Positions 14,682 to 20,100 of a stretch of 20,100 nt of DNA are shown here, piece after piece (position 1 is the stretch's first letter; each line of letters begins with the position of its first letter). The stretch is from Limiplasma sp964504385 (GTDB taxonomy: Bacteria > Bacillota > Clostridia > Christensenellales > Aristaeellaceae). A program made the translations under genes and the position numbers. The notes below the pieces were generated by a model, which was not told where the DNA came from, did no database searches, and saw only the letters and a list, made by a program, of their open reading frames with translations. The DNA lies in the NCBI GenBank assembly GCA_964504385.1, contig CAZDEF010000047.1, positions 1 through 20,100 on the forward strand, read 5' to 3'.

Positions 14682-15392
14682 GTGTTGCGCTTGATACACA
14701 GGAACGATCCTTTTCGCAGGGCCGTCAAGGCCACGGTATCGGTCATGGCCGGGTATCTGGTACTGGGCGCTGGCTTCGGCATTCTGCTGCGCACCAAGGG
14801 CTATGGCGTGTGGTGGGCGCTGGCGATGAGCGTGTTCATCTATGCGGGCTCCATGCAGTACCTTGCCATCGACCTGCTTACCGGCGGCGCATCGCTGATC
14901 GCCGCAGCCATCACCACGCTGCTGGTCAACGCCCGCCATCTGTTCTACGGCCTTTCCGTGGTGAAAAACTATCAAAAGCTGGGCAAGGTGAAGCCCTACG
15001 CCATCTTTGCCCTGACGGACGAGACCTATTCGCTGGTCTGTCAGGACGAGCCGTCCGACGATCCGGCGCCGTATCGCCGCTACATTCTGTGGGTGTCGCT
15101 GTGCAACCAGTGCTACTGGGTGGCGGGCAGCCTGATCGGATCGGCGCTTGGAACGGTGCTGCCCTTCGACACGACCGGCATTGATTTTTCGCTTACCGCG
15201 CTGTTCCTGACGGTGTTCATCGAGCAGTGGCTGAGCACGAAGGATCACGCCGCAGCGCTCATCGGCGCGGCGGTTTCGGCAGCGTGCCTGCTCATTTTCG
15301 GCGCGGACAGCTTCCTGCTGCCAGCCATGGCGGTCATCCTGCTGGCGCTGGCCGCGCTGCGTGCCGTGCGGAAGGAGGGAGCGCATGCCTGA
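14682..15392 (+). CDS. azlC: AzlC family branched-chain amino acid exporter, large subunit
   Basis: This is the large membrane subunit of an AzlCD-type exporter, implicated in branched-chain amino acid (and azaleucine) efflux in Bacillus. It has about 236 residues, with the family-typical VMAGYLVLGAGFGILL, GVWWALAMSVFIYAGSMQY and VNARHLFYGLS segments and the DETYSLV motif in the central loop. The start is uncertain: there is no ATG. GTG 14682, TTG 14685 and TTG 14691 all follow the weak GGAAAG (14672-14677); TTG 14664 lies in the T-tract of the preceding terminator and is unlikely. The 3' end overlaps azlD by eight bases, as is usual for translationally coupled azlCD pairs. Confidence 0.92.
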   Translation: MLRLIHRNDPFRRAVKATVSVMAGYLVLGAGFGILLRTKGYGVWWALAMSVFIYAGSMQYLAIDLLTGGASLIAAAITTLLVNARHLFYGLSVVKNYQKLGKVKPYAIFALTDETYSLVCQDEPSDDPAPYRRYILWVSLCNQCYWVAGSLIGSALGTVLPFDTTGIDFSLTALFLTVFIEQWLSTKDHAAALIGAAVSAACLLIFGADSFLLPAMAVILLALAALRAVRKEGAHA

Positions 15393-15711
15393 CGGGCATT
15401 CCGTGCTGCTGGTGGCCGTGGTGGCGCTGGTCACTGCAGGGCTGCGCTTTGCGCCGTTTCTGCTCTTTGGCGGCAAGAAACAGCTGCCGCCCTTCGTTGC
15501 CTATTTGGGAAGGGTGCTGCCCTATGCGCTGATGAGCATGCTGGTGATCTACTGCCTGCGCGGCGTGCAGCTCTCCCAAGCCCCGCACGGCGCGCCGGAG
15601 TTGATCGCCTGCGCGGCGGTAGCGGCGCTGCACCTGTGGAAACGCAACACGCTGATAAGCATCGTGGGCGGCACGGCCTGTTACATGCTGCTTATCCAGC
15701 TGGTATTCTGA
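15385..15711 (+). CDS. azlD: AzlD family branched-chain amino acid exporter, small subunit
   Basis: This is the small membrane partner of AzlC, 108 residues with four hydrophobic segments. LVTAGLRFAPFLLFGG near the N-terminus, LGRVLPYALMSMLVIYCL in the middle and the LHLWKRNTLISIVGGTACYM end are characteristic of AzlD. The ATG at 15385 overlaps the azlC stop and has GAAGGAGGG five bases upstream. Both subunits are needed for export in the described systems. The next gene follows after 22 bases. Confidence 0.93.
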   Translation: MPDGHSVLLVAVVALVTAGLRFAPFLLFGGKKQLPPFVAYLGRVLPYALMSMLVIYCLRGVQLSQAPHGAPELIACAAVAALHLWKRNTLISIVGGTACYMLLIQLVF

Positions 15712-15733
15712 ACGATCGAAGGAGACGAATGCT

Positions 15734-16282
15734 TTGGAAAAACTGCGCCGCTTCATCTGGTATCTGGCGGGACGGCTGTTTCTGATCTTGGCTGTGCTCA
15801 GCTTGTGTGTGGTCACGCTTTACTATGCCATGAACGCCACCAACATCTACATCGTCCTTAAGGACGGCATGGCCAAGCGCGCTCAGGTCATCATGATGGG
15901 GGAACCCGCCGACGAACTGACCAAGTTCTTTCAGGGCAGCTATCTGCAGCGCGATGAGAACCTGCAGCTGGCCATCGATGGCAAAAGCCCCTACACTTAC
16001 TACACGGTGCGCGGCATCGACCACCGCCTGAACATGACGTGGATGTGGTGCTGGCCGTGGGACAGCACCGCGCGCGTGAACTTTACCGAGACCATTCCCC
16101 GCATTGACGGGCGCGTGAACGGCAACTATGCCGAAGCCGCGCAGGCGCTGTACGGCGAGGGATATGAATCGCCGCCGCGCTGGCAGGGCGGCCGGTACAC
16201 CGCCACACTGGTGAAGGAGAATGGGCAGTGGCACATCCGCAGCATTGCGCTGCTGGAGACGGTGAAGGAGGACGCGCAATGA
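15734..16282 (+). CDS. Membrane-anchored protein of unknown function
   Basis: I do not recognise this family. It encodes 182 residues with one N-terminal membrane segment (LAGRLFLILAVLSLCVVTLY, about 11-30) preceded by basic residues, so the rest probably lies outside the cell. The outer part contains an aromatic-rich stretch (MTWMWCWPWD) and ends in VKENGQWHIRSIALLE, a strand pair that resembles the end of NTF2-like domains; that resemblance is only an inference. The start is the TTG at 15734, 8 bases after AAGGAGA; a nearby ATG at 15728 is in another frame. The gene lies 22 bases after azlD and its stop overlaps the trmO start (ATGA), so it is translationally coupled to trmO. Confidence 0.8.
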   Translation: MEKLRRFIWYLAGRLFLILAVLSLCVVTLYYAMNATNIYIVLKDGMAKRAQVIMMGEPADELTKFFQGSYLQRDENLQLAIDGKSPYTYYTVRGIDHRLNMTWMWCWPWDSTARVNFTETIPRIDGRVNGNYAEAAQALYGEGYESPPRWQGGRYTATLVKENGQWHIRSIALLETVKEDAQ

Positions 16283-16974
16283 GCCAGCGCTGTGAAATGA
16301 AGATCATTGCGCACATGGAAAGCGACTTCGACACCAAATTTGGCGTGCCACGTCAGAGCGGGCTGGTGTCCAGCGCCCTTTCGCGCGTGGTGTTCGAACC
16401 GGAATACCGCAATCCGGACGCGCTGCGCGGCATGGACGGCTTCAGCCATCTGTGGCTGATCTGGCAGTTTTCCGAATGCGTGCGGGAGGACTGGTCGCCC
16501 ACGGTGCGGCCGCCGCGGCTGGGCGGAAACACCCGCATGGGCGTGTTCGCCACTCGTTCACCCTTCCGCCCCAACGCCATCGGCCTGTCCTGCGTGGAGA
16601 TCGACCACGTGGCCAACGATCCGGCCCTCGGCCCCGTAATCTATGTGCGCGGGGCGGATCTGATGAACGACACGCCCATTCTGGACATCAAGCCCTACCT
16701 GCCCTATGCCGACAGTCGCCCCCAAGCCAAGGGCGGCTTCGGCTTGACGCCGGGGCAGGGCGCGGTGCAGGTGGAATGCCCGGCGCAGCTGCTGGAAAAG
16801 CTACCGCAGGAAAAGCGTCAGGCGCTGCTGGATGTGCTGGCGCAGGATCCCCGGCCCGGCTATCAGCATGCGGACGAACGGCGCTACGGCATTGCCTTCG
16901 CGGGGCACGACGTGCGCTTCACGGTGCGGGACGGCGTGCTGACCGTGTTCGAAATCGAAAACTCGCAAAGCTGA
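16279..16974 (+). CDS. trmO: tRNA (N6-threonylcarbamoyladenosine(37)-N6)-methyltransferase
   Basis: TrmO (TsaA/YaeB, UPF0066 family) methylates t6A at position 37 of certain tRNAs using S-adenosylmethionine and acts in the cytoplasm. At 231 residues it matches the family. Signatures include KFGVPRQSGL (about 20-29), GFSHLWLIWQF, RPPRLGGN-RMGVFATRSPFRPN followed by AIGLS, and NDTPILDIKPYLPYAD. The C-terminal part with RPGYQ and YGIAFAGHDVRF is also typical. The ATG at 16279 overlaps the previous stop and has AAGGAGGA 6 bases upstream; a longer frame opening at 16228 is not needed. It is the last gene of the azlC unit before a large hairpin. Confidence 0.95.
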   Translation: MSQRCEMKIIAHMESDFDTKFGVPRQSGLVSSALSRVVFEPEYRNPDALRGMDGFSHLWLIWQFSECVREDWSPTVRPPRLGGNTRMGVFATRSPFRPNAIGLSCVEIDHVANDPALGPVIYVRGADLMNDTPILDIKPYLPYADSRPQAKGGFGLTPGQGAVQVECPAQLLEKLPQEKRQALLDVLAQDPRPGYQHADERRYGIAFAGHDVRFTVRDGVLTVFEIENSQS

Positions 16975-16984
16975 ACCAAAGCAA

Positions 16985-17050
16985 AACCTCCTCATACACT
17001 GATCCTGCAGGCTGTTTGCCTGTGCGAATGTGACATGAGGAGGTTGTTTT
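16985..17050 (+). promoter_or_regulatory. Long hairpin holding the ribosome binding site of the next gene; may also terminate transcription
   Basis: AACCTCCTCAT (16985-16995) pairs over 11 perfect bp with ATGAGGAGGTT (17035-17045). The 39-base apical part can itself fold, with CAGGC (17008-17012) pairing to GCCTG (17018-17022) around TGTTT. The right arm includes the AGGAGG that would be the ribosome binding site of the gene starting at 17049 or 17055, and it is followed by GTTTT. The element could therefore end trmO transcription, block translation of the following gene, or both. Confidence 0.6.
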
Positions 17051-17054
17051 GAAC

Positions 17055-17498
17055 ATGGTACGATTGGAACAGCCCAACTTTGCCCCCGCGCTGTTCATGC
17101 AGGGCGAAGCGCCCAGCGAACCCGGCAGCGCCTGCGACCGGGACGGCGCCACACACGTTTTCTTTGACGAATGCGAAAGCGCCAAGGAAGTGGCGGTGGT
17201 GGAGACCTGCCGCGAGCAGGAGCAGGCGCGTGTGCTGGATGTGAGCGTGACCCTGCGCAACGTATGCCCGGGCCGCGCCGGCACGCTGGGGCTGAGCCTG
17301 AACGAGCTGGACGAGAACGGCGCGGAGCATGCGCGCGGCTTCCGCGCCATCAGCGTGCCGCCTCAGCCGGGCAGCCGTCCGCAGGATGTGCAGCTGGGCA
17401 GCGTGCGCTTTGTGCTGCCGGGCGATACGGGGCTGCAGCGCCGCCGCCACCTGGTGGTACGCACCACGCATCACTATCTGGACAGCAGCGCGGAGTGA
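17055..17498 (+). CDS. Small protein of unknown function, probably beta-rich
   Basis: I do not recognise a named family. About 147 residues, with no signal peptide or membrane segment. The first third is irregular with several cysteines. From about residue 55 the protein alternates hydrophobic and polar residues (VLDVSVTLRNVCPGRAGTLG, LSLNELDENGAEHARGF, VRFVLPGD, HLVVRTTHHYLD), which suggests a compact beta-sandwich. The start is either ATG 17055, 11 bases after AGGAGG, or TTG 17049, 5 bases after it. This ribosome binding site lies in the stem at 17035-17045. Codon use matches the neighbours. Its stop is one base from the stop of the opposing amidohydrolase gene, with no terminator between. 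Confidence 0.75.
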   Translation: MVRLEQPNFAPALFMQGEAPSEPGSACDRDGATHVFFDECESAKEVAVVETCREQEQARVLDVSVTLRNVCPGRAGTLGLSLNELDENGAEHARGFRAISVPPQPGSRPQDVQLGSVRFVLPGDTGLQRRRHLVVRTTHHYLDSSAE

Positions 17499-17499
17499 A

Positions 17500-18297
17500 T
17501 CACGCCAGCGATCGCAGGAAGGCTTCGAAGTTGAGGTGCAGGATCTGTTCCTGCTCCTCCTTCGTCAGCGGCAGCGCCAGAAACTTCTGCAGCTCCTCGC
17601 CGGGATTCCACATCGGGTAGTCGGTGCCGAAGAACACACGGTCTGCGCCGTAATGGCGGATGACCTGCACCGCCTCCTCGGGCGTGAGGGCGTACAGGCT
17701 GGAGGAGGTATCCACCCACACGCCGGGGCGGCCCGCCAGCACGCGCCACGCTTCGTTCCACACGCTCCAGCCGCCCAGATGGGCGCAGATGGCCTTGAGC
17801 TCCGGCACCTGATCCAGCACCCGCGCCATGCGCGCCGGTTCGCTGTAGGGGTAGCGCTGGTCGCCTGTGTGGACGATGACCGGCAGATCGTGCGCCGCCA
17901 TCGCGCGGAACATGCGCACGGCCTTTTCATCATCCAGACAGAAATGCTGAAAATCCGGATGCACCTTCACGCCGCGCAGCCCCGCAGCCTTGATGCGGTC
18001 CAGCTCTGCTTCCACATCCTCATAATCCGGATGCATGGTGCCAAAGCCGATAAAGCTGTCTGCCTGCGCATGGGCAGCGCCGATGATAAAATCGTTGACG
18101 GAGCGCACGCGGTTGGGCGTGACGGCGGCGGAGTGCACCACAAAGCGGGAAATGCCCGCCGCGCGTCCGTGGACAAGCAGCTCATGCACCGTGCCCCCCT
18201 CATGCATGTTCAGTTCATAAAACACACCGATGGAATCCGCCGCGCGCTGGGCGATGGCGTCCGGGTAGATGTGGGCGTGAACGTCGATAATGGTCAT
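17500..18297 (-). CDS. Amidohydrolase, predicted metal-dependent TIM-barrel hydrolase (amidohydrolase family 2)
   Basis: This is a 265-residue metal-dependent hydrolase or decarboxylase-like protein of the amidohydrolase_2 group. Metal and catalytic motifs visible in order are DVHAHIYPD (His 7 and His 9), GVKVHPDFQ, LPVIVHTGDQ, ICAHLGG and FFGTDYPMWNPGE, whose Asp is the usual catalytic residue. There is no signal peptide, so it is cytoplasmic; the substrate is unknown. ATG 18297 is preceded by GGGAGGG at 10 bases; upstream codons to 18321 lie in the leader. It has its own promoter, divergent from lrgAB. Relatives include uncharacterised amidohydrolases and the ACMSD-like decarboxylases. Confidence 0.88.
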   Translation of the reverse strand: MTIIDVHAHIYPDAIAQRAADSIGVFYELNMHEGGTVHELLVHGRAAGISRFVVHSAAVTPNRVRSVNDFIIGAAHAQADSFIGFGTMHPDYEDVEAELDRIKAAGLRGVKVHPDFQHFCLDDEKAVRMFRAMAAHDLPVIVHTGDQRYPYSEPARMARVLDQVPELKAICAHLGGWSVWNEAWRVLAGRPGVWVDTSSSLYALTPEEAVQVIRHYGADRVFFGTDYPMWNPGEELQKFLALPLTKEEQEQILHLNFEAFLRSLA

Positions 18298-18334
18298 AGA
18301 AAAGAATCCCTCCCACAGCATATGGAGATGGTCT

Positions 18335-18364
18335 ATTTTACGGCGTACCCCCGGCGGCTGTCAA
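18335..18364 (-). promoter_or_regulatory. Promoter of the amidohydrolase gene
   Basis: On the minus strand a perfect TTGACA (18359-18364) and an 18-base spacer lead to TAAAAT (18335-18340). The predicted start near 18328 gives a leader of about 30 bases. Its -35 box lies 30 bases from the -35 box of the opposing lrgAB promoter. Confidence 0.85.
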
Positions 18365-18394
18365 CGGCGCGAACAGCAAAAGAACGGCTTTCGG

Positions 18395-18423
18395 TTGACG
18401 CGACCCCTCCTCGCGCCTATAAT
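18395..18423 (+). promoter_or_regulatory. Promoter of lrgAB
   Basis: TTGACG (18395-18400), a 17-base spacer and a perfect TATAAT (18418-18423) predict a start near 18430 and a leader of about 30 bases before the TTG start at 18459. Confidence 0.92.
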
Positions 18424-18458
18424 AAGATGGTATTCGTATGGGCAGGAGGAAGCGCGGC

Positions 18459-18809
18459 TTGAAGTATGTGTGTCAGCTGGGGATCATTCTGGGCGTGAGC
18501 TTTGTGGGGGAGGCGCTGGCCTATGCGCTGCCGCTGTCCGTTCCCGCCAGCGTGTGGGGACTGGTGCTGATGCTGGCACTGCTCATGACGGGCGTGCTCC
18601 GGCCGGAGCACATCCGCGAGACGGCGGAATCTCTCATTTCGCTCATGCCGCTCATGTTCGTACCGCCCACTGTGGGGCTGATGCAGTCATGGGGCCTGCT
18701 GAAGGCCAACTGGCTGCCCTTCGCCATTGCCATCACGGTGGTCACCGCCGTGGTAATGGCCGTGACGGCGCTGGTGGTGCAGCGGGTGGAAGGGGGCGCG
18801 CGCAAATGA
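18459..18809 (+). CDS. lrgA: CidA/LrgA family membrane protein
   Basis: This is a holin-like small membrane protein of the CidA/LrgA family, 116 residues with four hydrophobic segments. Members with an LrgB partner have been tied to murein hydrolase control, pyruvate uptake and overflow metabolism. Typical sequence: LPLSVPASVWGLVLMLALL, then the LRPEHIRETAESLISLMPLM and FVPPTVGLM segments. TTG 18459 is chosen because AGGAGGA (18444-18450) precedes it by 8 bases; an upstream ATG at 18438 lies before this ribosome binding site and only about 8 bases from the transcription start. The 3' end overlaps the lrgB start (ATGA). Confidence 0.93.
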   Translation: MKYVCQLGIILGVSFVGEALAYALPLSVPASVWGLVLMLALLMTGVLRPEHIRETAESLISLMPLMFVPPTVGLMQSWGLLKANWLPFAIAITVVTAVVMAVTALVVQRVEGGARK

Positions 18810-19498
18810 CGATTTTTCTGCGCGATTCGCTGTTCTTCGGCGCGTTGATCACCATTGCGTGCTATGCCGTCGGGCTGCTGCTGCGGCGCAGGTTCAAACT
18901 GGCCATCCTCAACCCCACCCTTATCAGCGTGCTGCTCGTGATCGGCATCCTGTCGGCAACGGGTGTGAGCTATGAGACCTACATGCAGGGTGCGGACAAG
19001 ATCTCGTACTTTCTGACCCCCGCGACGGTTTGCCTTGCGCTGCCGCTGTATGAGAAGCTGAACCTGCTCAAGAAAAGCTGGAAAGCCGTAGCCGTGGGCC
19101 TGCTGTGCGGCGTGCTCACCAGCCTTGTGTGCATTTTGCTGCTGTGCCTCGTCATGAAGCTGCCCAAGGAGATCTACGCCACGCTGCTGCCCAAGTCCAT
19201 CACATCGGCCATCGGCATGGATGTGAGCGTGGAGCTGGGCGGCGTGGGTTCGCTGACGGTGGCCAGCATTATCCTGTCCGGCATTTTCGGTAGCATCACG
19301 GCGGAATGGGTGTTTCGCGTGATGCGCATCCATTCGCCTGTGGCCAAGGGACTGGCGATCGGCGCATCCAGCCATGCCATGGGCACGGCCAAGGCGGTGG
19401 AGATGGGCAGGACTGAGGGCGCCATGAGCAGTCTGGCGCTGGTGGTGTGCGGGCTGCTGACCGTGATGCTTGCGCCGGTGTTCTATGGTTTGTGGTAA
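18806..19498 (+). CDS. lrgB: LrgB family membrane protein
   Basis: This is the LrgB (CidB/YohK) partner of LrgA, 230 residues with several membrane segments. Family signatures are LNPTLISVLLVIGIL, the KSWKAVAVGLLCG segment, LPKSITSAIGMDVS, the VFRVMRIHSPVAKGLAIGAS segment and SHAMGTAKA near the C-terminus. In related bacteria the LrgAB pair forms a membrane complex linked to pyruvate transport and cell lysis control. The ATG at 18806 overlaps the lrgA stop, with GAAGGGGG about 10 bases upstream. A third gene follows after 13 bases. LytSR-type regulators, the usual partners of lrgAB, are not in the window. Confidence 0.95.
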   Translation: MTIFLRDSLFFGALITIACYAVGLLLRRRFKLAILNPTLISVLLVIGILSATGVSYETYMQGADKISYFLTPATVCLALPLYEKLNLLKKSWKAVAVGLLCGVLTSLVCILLLCLVMKLPKEIYATLLPKSITSAIGMDVSVELGGVGSLTVASIILSGIFGSITAEWVFRVMRIHSPVAKGLAIGASSHAMGTAKAVEMGRTEGAMSSLALVVCGLLTVMLAPVFYGLW

Positions 19499-19511
19499 TA
19501 TGGAGGTTTGC

Positions 19512-20100
19512 ATGAAGAAACGCTTTGTGTGTCTGGTGCTGGCGCTGCTGCTGTGTCCGTTGGCGGCGCTGTGCGAGGCCAGCATCACCATTGTGGATCC
19601 GGACGGCGAGGAGGTTTCCATCGAGTATTTCGAGACGGAACCCGCGCCGGAAGCCGAGACTGGATCCGCCGCCCGCGATGAGCTGATCGATGGCATTATT
19701 GCGCTGGCGCAGGAAAAATACATCGTCGCCAACGGCCGCGCCCAGCGCGCGCAGTACAGCGGGGATATCTATGTGTGCAAAAATTTTACCGTCTACCTCT
19801 TCCGCGAAAACGCCTCGCGTTTCCGCATGGCGGAGTTTCCGGAGGTGGAACTGGTGATCCCGGATAACCTGCCCAAGGAAGAATGCGTGGATTATGTGTA
19901 CGGCATGGAGTGGAAGCCGATCGCCGCCGAGGACGGCAACCCCTTCTACGCTGCCGCGCAGTTCCGCTATGATCCGGACAAGACCATGGAGGAAAACCGT
20001 CAGGATGCGCGGGCATTTCTGCAGCAGGCGCAGCGCGGCGATTATTTCCAGATGGCCGCCAATTATTACTACGGCATCGGCGCACACAGCATGATCTTCA
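19512..20100 (+). CDS. Secreted protein, possible papain-like (NlpC/P60 or CHAP) cysteine peptidase, 3' end outside window
   Basis: The frame stays open to the end of the window (196 codons). It starts at ATG 19512 behind TGGAGG. An N-terminal signal sequence (MKKRFVCLVLALLLCPLAAL, cleavage likely after CEA) predicts export; the cysteines there do not form a good lipobox. After an acidic linker comes ELIDGIIALAQEKYIV, then GDIYVCKNFTVYLF and, about 100 residues later, QRGDYFQMAANYYYGIGAHS. A Cys in a C-x-N-F context followed far downstream by G-x-HS resembles the Cys and His of NlpC/P60 or CHAP peptidases, but the missing 3' part prevents a firm call. It probably shares the lrgAB transcript, 13 bases after lrgB. 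Confidence 0.75.
   Translation, partial: MKKRFVCLVLALLLCPLAALCEASITIVDPDGEEVSIEYFETEPAPEAETGSAARDELIDGIIALAQEKYIVANGRAQRAQYSGDIYVCKNFTVYLFRENASRFRMAEFPEVELVIPDNLPKEECVDYVYGMEWKPIAAEDGNPFYAAAQFRYDPDKTMEENRQDARAFLQQAQRGDYFQMAANYYYGIGAHSMIF

Noticed and set aside
18521..19732. A 403-codon open frame on the minus strand over lrgAB
   Set aside because: The plus strand encodes unmistakable LrgA and LrgB; the minus translation is low-complexity His/Gln/Ala-rich and crosses gene borders.
1..20100. CRISPR arrays, tRNA or rRNA genes, mobile elements, prophage or defence genes
   Set aside because: Looked for in reading the window; no spaced direct repeats, tRNA-like cloverleaf, transposase or integrase motif was seen.

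Overview
The window is a GC-rich (about 60% by eye) stretch of a chromosome from what looks like an anaerobic member of the Bacillota, probably Clostridia. This rests on strong AGGAGG ribosome binding sites nearly everywhere, frequent TTG and GTG starts, canonical sigma-A promoters with 17-18 base spacers, intrinsic terminators, a two-subunit oxygen-sensitive type fumarase, LrgAB, AzlCD and a peptidoglycan-binding/L,D-transpeptidase protein. The species cannot be read from the sequence. No CRISPR array, tRNA, rRNA, insertion sequence, phage gene or origin was seen.

Layout. (1) 1-2537: the 3' two thirds of rpoC, closed by a terminator, then a metallophosphatase with an extra C-terminal domain (2614-3729) and a strong terminator. 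(2) 3956-6980: a three-gene carbohydrate-type ABC importer (binding protein and two permeases, no ATPase), ending at a bidirectional terminator. (3) 7038-9349, minus strand: a complete polar amino acid ABC importer (binding protein, permease, ATPase) with a perfect sigma-A promoter and, just upstream of it, an 18 bp palindrome that fits the ArgR operator consensus, so arginine or a related amino acid is the best substrate guess. (4) 9536-11672, minus strand: a metallophosphoesterase followed by the alpha and beta subunits of a class I Fe-S hydro-lyase, probably fumarase. (5) 11866-14616, plus strand: a NagD-like HAD phosphatase and a secreted L,D-transpeptidase carrying five peptidoglycan-binding modules, then a terminator. 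(6) 14682-16974: AzlC, AzlD, a membrane-anchored unknown and TrmO (tRNA m6t6A methyltransferase), packed with overlapping starts and stops. (7) 17055-17498: a small unknown protein whose ribosome binding site lies in a hairpin, tail-to-tail with an amidohydrolase (17500-18297, minus). (8) From divergent promoters at 18335-18423, lrgA-lrgB run rightward into a secreted protein cut by the window end (19512 onward).

The genes are mostly housekeeping and transport. The window does not show an obvious new multi-gene system. The most informative signals are regulatory: the ArgR-like box, a hairpin between the binding-protein and permease genes of the amino acid transporter, two ribosome binding sites buried in hairpins, and intrinsic terminators that end almost on the next gene's start with no room for a promoter. 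The two substrate-binding proteins also lack a lipobox cysteine, which is unusual for a single-membrane Gram-positive cell.
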